A stretch of DNA of 39,557 nucleotides from Chitinophagaceae bacterium (GTDB taxonomy: Bacteria > Bacteroidota > Bacteroidia > Chitinophagales > Chitinophagaceae): assembly GCA_947454715.1 (NCBI GenBank), contig CANGMZ010000019.1, positions 1 through 39,557 on the forward strand, given 5' to 3'. This document shows, in pieces, positions 34,441-39,557 of this stretch. The notes beneath the pieces are model-generated. The model ran no database searches and was not told the origin of the DNA. It was given only the letters and a program-made list of their open reading frames with translations. Positions within the stretch are counted from its first letter, which is position 1, and every line of letters begins with the position of its first letter. Position numbers and translations under genes: made by a program.

Positions 34441-34902
34441 CTAGGCAACATCCCTTTCATAACCGATATCTTCAAGCCAGTTGCCACTATCTGCTGCCAT
34501 AGTGGCCAGGATGTCGCAGCGGTTATTTCCGGCATTATTAGCATGACCTTTCACCCATACCATTTTTACATTGTGCTTCTTATATATCTGCAAAAACCGC
34601 ATCCAAAGATCCGCATTCTTTTTCCCTACAAAACCCTTTTTAGCCCACCCGAATACCCATTTTTTCTCAATGGAATTAACTACGTAAGATGAATCAGTAT
34701 AGATGACCACATCAATACCCGGGCGCGTTAATGATTCCAACGCCACAATCACTGCAAGAAGTTCCATCCGATTATTAGTCGTCAATCGATAACCTTGCGA
34801 CAATTCTTTTACTGTACTACCCCATTGCAGTACTACTCCGTACCCGCCCGGCCCGGGGTTTCCCCGAGATGAGCCATCTGTATAAATGATTAGTTGAGAC
34901 AT
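34441..34902 (-). CDS. rnhA: Ribonuclease HI
   Basis: RNase HI cleaves RNA in RNA-DNA hybrids. The internal ATG at 34902 is the real start. It begins the domain (MSQLIIYTDGSSRGNPG) and gives the usual 153 residues. The dcd terminator (34942-34979) and a -7 box (34912-34919) lie inside the longer frame. The catalytic acids D9, E47, D70 and D130 are all present (YTDGS, NNRMELLA, YTDSSYV, NNRCDILA), as is WVKGHA. It is likely transcribed alone with a very short leader. Confidence 0.96.
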   Translation of the reverse strand: MSQLIIYTDGSSRGNPGPGGYGVVLQWGSTVKELSQGYRLTTNNRMELLAVIVALESLTRPGIDVVIYTDSSYVVNSIEKKWVFGWAKKGFVGKKNADLWMRFLQIYKKHNVKMVWVKGHANNAGNNRCDILATMAADSGNWLEDIGYERDVA

Positions 34903-34911
34903 GCTTCGGCG

Positions 34912-34919
34912 CAAAAGTA
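34912..34919 (-). promoter_or_regulatory. -7 box of rnhA with almost no leader
   Basis: TACTTTTG on the minus strand ends 9 bp before the ATG at 34902. With the usual start about 5-8 bp downstream, the 5' leader would be only a few nucleotides. No -33 TTG is seen. Confidence 0.4.
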
Positions 34920-34941
34920 ATAAATGAGAACTACCTCCCCT

Positions 34942-34979
34942 AAAAGAAAAAACGAACTTGTAGAGACAAATTCGTTTTT
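34942..34979 (-). terminator. Rho-independent terminator of dcd
   Basis: Minus-strand ACGAATTTGT / ACAAGTTCGT (one wobble) with the loop CTCT, then TTTTCTTTTA. It begins about 22 bp after the dcd stop at 35002. Confidence 0.85.
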
Positions 34980-35001
34980 CGGCATTCGTATTTTTTGACA
35001 A

Positions 35002-35538
35002 TTAAAATTCGTTCTTCCACATCATGCTTTCTACCGGTCTCATGTTACGACCATTATACTTAGCATTGCTTTTGTTCTTGTAATCGTTGATTACCTCTCC
35101 CAATACCGGGAAATATATCAACTGACCGATAGGCATACCAGCATAAATACGCACCGGCTGCACACAAGAAATTTCGAGCGTCCAAGCATTACAAAACCCA
35201 ACATCTCCTTTACCTGCAGTAGCATGAATATCAATACCCAGTCTGCCTGTAGATGACTTACCTTCCAAAAAAGGCACATGAGCGTGTGTTTCGGTATATT
35301 CCATAGTCACACCCAGATAAAGTGATGCCGGCTGTAGTACATAGCCTTCTTCCGGTATTTCAAAATGGCTGATGGTATTATGCTTGCGTGCATCAAGCAT
35401 CGTATCATTATATATTGCCAGATATTTACCCAGATGTACATCATAGGAATTCGAGCCAAGATTTTTGCGATCATAAGGCTCAATCACAATGTTTCCTTTT
35501 TCAATTTCTTCGAGTATACTTTTGTCTGAGAGAATCAT
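35002..35538 (-). CDS. dcd: dCTP deaminase
   Basis: The enzyme deaminates dCTP to dUTP for thymidylate synthesis. The ATG at 35538 begins the conserved N-terminus (MILSDKSILEEIEKG) and yields 178 residues. The upstream 37 codons of the longer frame are excluded. Motifs seen are NLGSNSYDVHLGKYL, FLEGKSSTGRLGIDIHATAGKGDVGF (substrate and catalytic region) and AGMPIGQLIYF. The family includes bifunctional DCD-DUT enzymes; I cannot tell which applies. A -7 box sits only 4 bp upstream of the ATG, so the message might be leaderless. A terminator follows. Confidence 0.95.
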   Translation of the reverse strand: MILSDKSILEEIEKGNIVIEPYDRKNLGSNSYDVHLGKYLAIYNDTMLDARKHNTISHFEIPEEGYVLQPASLYLGVTMEYTETHAHVPFLEGKSSTGRLGIDIHATAGKGDVGFCNAWTLEISCVQPVRIYAGMPIGQLIYFPVLGEVINDYKNKSNAKYNGRNMRPVESMMWKNEF

Positions 35539-35542
35539 GATA

Positions 35543-35550
35543 CAAATATA
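35543..35550 (-). promoter_or_regulatory. -7 box immediately upstream of the dcd start codon
   Basis: TATATTTG on the minus strand ends 4 bp before the dcd ATG, so transcription would begin about at the start codon. No -33 TTG is found at the normal distance, so this is uncertain. Confidence 0.35.
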
Positions 35551-35651
35551 TAGCTGTAATTTGGAATTGTAAATGCTAATCGCGGACTTTAGTGCTAAAG
35601 AAATCTTATTTAAGTAGAAATAGCTAACTTTATTGATTGCTAGCAACAAAA

Positions 35652-37076
35652 ATGAAATTTTTATTTATATTTATTACCTGCCTATTACTGTATACTACCC
35701 AGGCTGAGGCTGTAGGTCGCAGACACCGGTACGCAGGATCTCCCCGCACAGAAGCCGAACTTATGAACAGAGTTTTGGACTGCCTGCGCACAAAAGATAC
35801 AATAGGTTATTACTACCTTTTCCCGCCACTTGATACACTTTGGAAAATGGTCACCCACAATGCCGACCAAACACCGGAAGCACAGAGAGAGCTGAATGAA
35901 TTGAGAGACCACCCATCTGTATTGATTGATATGGATCCATTCTATAATCATTCCATAATAGGTCGTTTTGCCGAGACCCTGAGAAAGGGTGAAGACTCTG
36001 GCATTAACTGGAATGGGATTATCATGCAACGATATGAATTACAAAAACAGAGCCCACCCAGAGGACTGGAAGGATTGCGAAGAATAGCTCCTGAAAGATA
36101 TAAAGGCTTTTTATTTGTGAGAGATATGTTGAGTAGCACTACTTTTTGTATCACTATGACTGAAATACAAAAAGTGAATGGTTATTTCTGTGGAGGACAG
36201 GTACTGAATGTTATTGAAGCCAACACAATAGATGAGTTTTTACTGAAAGAAGGTAATGAGCGGAAGTATCTGGCAAAGATGCAACGACTGGAACAACAGC
36301 GGAAGGACGATTCAGCAAGAGCTGATACCGGAGTAATGAGCTTTGCATATCGTGACTCTGTGCGAAAAGACTCTATAAAAACCGCAAAGACAAAGATAGA
36401 ATTAGCGGGGCCACAACTGCCACCAGACACCGCCAAAATGAAACGAGATTTGCTATTAAGTAGCAGCCAAGCGGTGGATGAGGATGGCAATAAAATGCGC
36501 AAAGAAGTAGTAGACAGAAAACTATATAAAGGAAAATTTGACGATGAAATACCTGTAGAACTTTATGTGCGCTATATGAAAGACGCTAATGGCAAGGTGA
36601 GTAACTGGGATGGGCTCTACAAATTTGGAGACATGCCGGATTATATAAAACTGGAAATAAATAAAGGTGAAGACGGAAAATGGGTGATGGAAGAACCTGT
36701 AGGGATAATGGAGCTGGAGTTGGCAGATAAAATGTATACCGGGTCCTGGACCAATGGAGATAACCAAACAGGCTATGATGTAGAACTGGTTCAAAAAGAC
36801 CTTTCACAAGCTAAAATGATGAAACTGGACCGTATACTCGAAAACGGAGCCGGTGGTAAAACCAATGAACAGACTATCACAGAAAAGAAAGATATTCCTG
36901 AGCACCGCAATACCGATAACGCCAAAGAGCCGGAAAAAGAAAAGAAAAAAGAAGAAACAAAGCCTAAAGACGACCCCAAAAAAGAAGAATCAAAACCTGC
37001 CGAAGAAGATCAAAAAAAGGATACTCCGGCAGAGAAAACAGAACCTAAAAAAGAAACACCTAAGGATGATGATTGA
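35652..37076 (+). CDS. Exported protein with a long Lys/Glu-rich C-terminal tail, unknown function
   Basis: The ATG at 35652 is preferred to an upstream in-frame TTG because it begins the signal peptide (MKFLFIFITCLLLYTTQAEA). The 474-residue product has three parts. An N-terminal region to about 200 (ELMNRVLDCLRTKDTIGYYY) is of unknown fold. A middle region has strand-like segments (GKFDDEIPVELYVRYMKD, MYTGSWTNGDNQTGYD). A tail from about residue 410 is built almost only of Lys, Glu, Asp, Pro and Thr. Such charged, proline-containing tails are usually disordered. There is no family I recognise. It is divergent from dcd across 113 bp and ends at a strong bidirectional terminator. Confidence 0.85.
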   Translation: MKFLFIFITCLLLYTTQAEAVGRRHRYAGSPRTEAELMNRVLDCLRTKDTIGYYYLFPPLDTLWKMVTHNADQTPEAQRELNELRDHPSVLIDMDPFYNHSIIGRFAETLRKGEDSGINWNGIIMQRYELQKQSPPRGLEGLRRIAPERYKGFLFVRDMLSSTTFCITMTEIQKVNGYFCGGQVLNVIEANTIDEFLLKEGNERKYLAKMQRLEQQRKDDSARADTGVMSFAYRDSVRKDSIKTAKTKIELAGPQLPPDTAKMKRDLLLSSSQAVDEDGNKMRKEVVDRKLYKGKFDDEIPVELYVRYMKDANGKVSNWDGLYKFGDMPDYIKLEINKGEDGKWVMEEPVGIMELELADKMYTGSWTNGDNQTGYDVELVQKDLSQAKMMKLDRILENGAGGKTNEQTITEKKDIPEHRNTDNAKEPEKEKKKEETKPKDDPKKEESKPAEEDQKKDTPAEKTEPKKETPKDDD

Positions 37077-37085
37077 CAAAACAGT

Positions 37086-37134
37086 CTTATACTAAAAAAA
37101 GCAACATCGGCCGATGTTGCTTTTTTAGTATAAG
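37086..37134. terminator. Long bidirectional terminator hairpin
   Basis: A nearly perfect inverted repeat of 24 bp per arm (one bulged A) surrounds GCAACATCGG/CCGATGTTGC. Seven A on one side and six T on the other are part of the stem. It lies between convergent stops at 37076 and 37150 and should stop both. Confidence 0.93.
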
Positions 37135-37149
37135 AGGATTAAATATTGA

Positions 37150-38049
37150 TTAATTAACCAATTTGGCTTGAGTAGACTGATAAACTATTTTACCTCCGTT
37201 AGCCGAGCCTGTATGAACAAAGCCAACTAATTTACAATGTGCAGGATTCCATGCAGCATCTACTTTGTAGGTGTAGGTCACATCGTAAACACGTCCCTTT
37301 TCCTTAACTGCTAGAGTAGACAAAATAGGCTCACCCAAAGAACCTGAAGTTACCGAACCACGATAGATATCGTTGAAGTGATAAGCAGTGTCTACATAAG
37401 TAGGATACTCTTGTTTATCAACGAAGCTATCTTCAACAACAACAATAGAGAAATTCTGCAATGTAGCAACCGGCTGAAGATAAGTAACCTTGAAATTTAC
37501 AGTAGCATTGCGGGTAGCTGCATTATAGGTGCTGGTAAGTGCAAGATTTACACTATCAACTACCGACAGGCGTGTTGGTACAATTGTGTTCCAAACATCT
37601 CTACCGATAAGGTAATCGCTACCATAAGAGATGTCACCCAATTGCAATCTGTCAATACCGGCACAAGGCATAGCTGCAACTACAGTATACACACTTGTCA
37701 TAATGCTGGTAGCACCATCAGTTCTAAAATCGAATTTTGCTCCTGGAGGCGGTGTTGTTTGAGAGAAATCTTTTATATACAACGATACTATGTTGATACG
37801 ACCCGGGTTACTACTTTCCAAGGTGTTCAAAATATCGTGAGCAGCCGGGCAGTTAGAACAACTGGCCCCCGTAAAATTTTCGAACAAGATATTATGAGGG
37901 TCCGCAGCCGGCACTGTTGCTAAAACATAAGTAGTATCAACCTTTGTGGCCGTGCTCTGTGTAGCTGTTAATTCAATATAAGGTGGTTTCTCTTTGCACG
38001 AGAATAATAGAGCTGAACCAACTCCTAATGCCAAAATTATTTTTTTCAT
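37150..38049 (-). CDS. Omp28-related outer-membrane lipoprotein with CxxC motif
   Basis: The 299-residue product has a lipoprotein signal (MKKIILALGVGSALLFSC, Cys18). It then has a thioredoxin-like segment in which FTGASCSNCPAAHDIL gives a CxxC motif near residue 65. This is the Omp28 family signature of Bacteroidota, named after a Porphyromonas surface protein. The CxxC could make it redox-active, or merely a structural disulphide. The mature domain continues with beta-rich repeats (NATVNFKVTYLQPV) to KIVYQSTQAKLVN. A -7 box lies at 38067-38074. The SGNH hydrolase gene upstream is on the same strand, 75 bp away. Confidence 0.88.
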   Translation of the reverse strand: MKKIILALGVGSALLFSCKEKPPYIELTATQSTATKVDTTYVLATVPAADPHNILFENFTGASCSNCPAAHDILNTLESSNPGRINIVSLYIKDFSQTTPPPGAKFDFRTDGATSIMTSVYTVVAAMPCAGIDRLQLGDISYGSDYLIGRDVWNTIVPTRLSVVDSVNLALTSTYNAATRNATVNFKVTYLQPVATLQNFSIVVVEDSFVDKQEYPTYVDTAYHFNDIYRGSVTSGSLGEPILSTLAVKEKGRVYDVTYTYKVDAAWNPAHCKLVGFVHTGSANGGKIVYQSTQAKLVN

Positions 38050-38066
38050 ATAGAATGAATGATTTT

Positions 38067-38074
38067 CAAATTTA
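38067..38074 (-). promoter_or_regulatory. Putative -7 box of the Omp28-type lipoprotein gene
   Basis: TAAATTTG on the minus strand ends 17 bp before the ATG at 38049. A TTTTG upstream is at a 16-bp spacing, shorter than normal. Confidence 0.4.
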
Positions 38075-38124
38075 CTACATATTGTTAAACCAAAACTACC
38101 AACAAGTATTTTTTCGACAAATAA

Positions 38125-39557
38125 TTATTTATCGGAGTACTCCACTTTAATATTACTGTTAGGCCGAACTGTTTCCTGATCAGGCGTTATTGTGAGCGGT
38201 ACCGGAGGATGAACCTGAGGTGGCGGTGCTTTTTGCTCAGCAGTTGGCTTGGGAGTGATTGTAGCCTTTACAACTTCTGTTTTTACGGTTTTGGGCTTAC
38301 CTACTTCTTTTGGCTGTGCTTTTACTGCTCTGTACGGATGTGTCTTTTCATAATTATTGTACCCTTTTGCAAGGGCATTCAATAACAAAGAACCTTGAAG
38401 CAAGTAACCTGCGTTATTATAATGCACCAAATCCTGACTGATGAGATCTGACTTTTTCCATGCCGTAGCTCCACCTACCCCTCCACTAATGTGCAGCAGA
38501 TCCCAATAGGCAATTTTCTTAGTATTACAGGTATGTAAAAGTGCGTCTGTAACATTTTGCAGCGACTTGTTTGGCTTCTTCTTTTTGTAATATGAACCTG
38601 CAGGACTAGTGATGAGGATAGCTGCATGAGGCGCAATTGTGTGAATCATTTTTACAAAAGAATCACAAATTGCCATAAGGCTTTGTTCATTCACGGAAGG
38701 GTTTTGTGCTTCATTGGTACCTAATGAGACAATAAACAAGTCACCTTGTAACGCCTTAAGTTGCTGCCAGAAAAGCGTGTTTTGCAGGAACTGATCATAC
38801 CTGGCTCCATTGACACCTATTGTATGATACAACACACCGCTACTATCTCTTTTTTCTAATGACACACCATAAAAGCTATAATCTGTACCAGTTGGTGCAC
38901 TCACTTTCGATAACTGGAAACTGGAAATAAATGAATCGGTATTAACCACCAATGTAGGATCACCATCACCGGGTTTACTATTAATGATAACCGGATAATT
39001 AAGATTACTATCAGTTAGTTTGTAACAAACATTGTCATTACATACAAAAAATATCATACGATTAAATCGCTCCTGATGCCCATCCATGTCTTTAAGTCCT
39101 AGATGCACAGATGCATTTTGACCGGAAGAATGAATGCCATATCCACTAATACCAGTCTTTATCGGCTTGTCAGGACTCGTAAGTCTGTTGCTCTTCCATG
39201 AACTGGCAGATGAAGATTTAATATCATGTGGTGCATTAGAATTGGCTAGCTGATATGGAAATACCAAACCGCGTCCCGCATCGCCAAAGAAATCCTGCAG
39301 ACCATTACGAACAACACTGGTAACACCATCGGCCTGAGTATGAGAATCACCGATATGAATAATATTAACCCTACCTTTTTTACTGTGGTGCAGCCGGACT
39401 AATTTATAATAAAAGGAATCAAGCTCTTTGTATTCTCCTATTACATTATCATCGTAATGAATAAAACTGTAGTGAGGAGGTAGTGCGGGCGACCATGTAT
39501 TACTATCTGCCTGAGAATATGCATTAATACACATTACCAACAGAACGAATAGTAAAA
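38125..39557 (-). CDS. SGNH/GDSL hydrolase family protein, 5' end beyond the window
   Basis: The frame stays open to the window edge and the last visible codons (LLFVLLVMCINAYS) are a signal peptide core, so the true start lies beyond 39557. Catalytic blocks of the SGNH fold are present: IIHIGDSHTQADG (nucleophile Ser), VSLGTNEAQNP (Asn block) and DLVHYNNAGY (Asp and His). Relatives are exported esterases, deacetylases and peptidoglycan or polysaccharide modifiers; the substrate is unknown. After the fold comes a Pro/Lys/Thr-rich tail of about 70 residues (KAQPKEVGKPKTVKTE and PPPQVHPPVP). It lies 75 bp upstream of the Omp28-type gene on the same strand. Confidence 0.88.
   Translation of the reverse strand, partial: LLFVLLVMCINAYSQADSNTWSPALPPHYSFIHYDDNVIGEYKELDSFYYKLVRLHHSKKGRVNIIHIGDSHTQADGVTSVVRNGLQDFFGDAGRGLVFPYQLANSNAPHDIKSSSASSWKSNRLTSPDKPIKTGISGYGIHSSGQNASVHLGLKDMDGHQERFNRMIFFVCNDNVCYKLTDSNLNYPVIINSKPGDGDPTLVVNTDSFISSFQLSKVSAPTGTDYSFYGVSLEKRDSSGVLYHTIGVNGARYDQFLQNTLFWQQLKALQGDLFIVSLGTNEAQNPSVNEQSLMAICDSFVKMIHTIAPHAAILITSPAGSYYKKKKPNKSLQNVTDALLHTCNTKKIAYWDLLHISGGVGGATAWKKSDLISQDLVHYNNAGYLLQGSLLLNALAKGYNNYEKTHPYRAVKAQPKEVGKPKTVKTEVVKATITPKPTAEQKAPPPQVHPPVPLTITPDQETVRPNSNIKVEYSDK

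Noticed and set aside
34903..35001. N-terminal extension of RNase HI
   Set aside because: The stretch contains the dcd terminator and a -7 box; RNase HI of normal length starts at the internal ATG 34902.

Overview
The window is bacterial chromosome from a member of the Bacteroidota, most likely the Chitinophagaceae or a close relative. The evidence is a 16S rRNA 5' end of that type, promoters with the Bacteroidota -7 signature TAnnTTTG instead of -35/-10 boxes, a TonB-dependent receptor with an N-terminal carboxypeptidase-like domain, PorT-type barrels, an Omp28-type lipoprotein, a CzcA-TolC fusion and bacillithiol synthesis (bshC). The DNA is AT-rich and dense in genes, mostly on the minus strand. 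I saw no insertion sequence, prophage, tRNA or CRISPR array.

Layout. 1-930: the 5' end of a 16S gene (minus), its leader, and three tandem promoters in diverged repeats of about 120 bp. 1235-3676: uvrC behind a small lipoprotein gene. 3821-6439: a secreted M1 metallopeptidase. 6526-14981 (minus): a heavy-metal efflux operon of TonB-dependent receptor, small His/Asp-rich protein, CzcA-TolC fusion and lipoprotein adaptor. 15177-16370: GAF histidine kinase. 16419-17897: a GT22-like GT-C mannosyltransferase. 17979-22381 (minus): tandem-PDZ secreted protein, membrane-tailed receiver protein, and TPR hybrid kinase with REC and HPt. 22592-24151: a small conserved protein and an Old Yellow Enzyme. 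24371-27321 (minus): polyprenyl-phosphate mannose synthase, DEDDh exonuclease and the murein-recycling ligase Mpl. 27382-27522: an unlisted 46-residue lipoprotein. 27596-28947: two PorT-like barrels. 29106-30557: a polytopic membrane protein. 30568-32172: bshC. 32316-33572: an orphan SecD P1-like protein. 33588-35538: dapF, rnhA and dcd. 35652-39557: a secreted protein with a Lys/Glu-rich tail, an Omp28-type lipoprotein and a 5'-truncated SGNH hydrolase.

Much of the window is housekeeping: repair, cell wall, dUTP supply and thiol synthesis. The least ordinary items are the SecD P1-like protein with no membrane channel, the receiver protein ending in a membrane helix beside a hybrid kinase that ends in HPt, the metal-efflux operon with its fused pump/outer-membrane factor and small acidic protein, the 46-residue lipoprotein, and the rRNA promoter array. 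Several genes start at GTG or TTG, and eight hairpin terminators mark most convergent gene ends.
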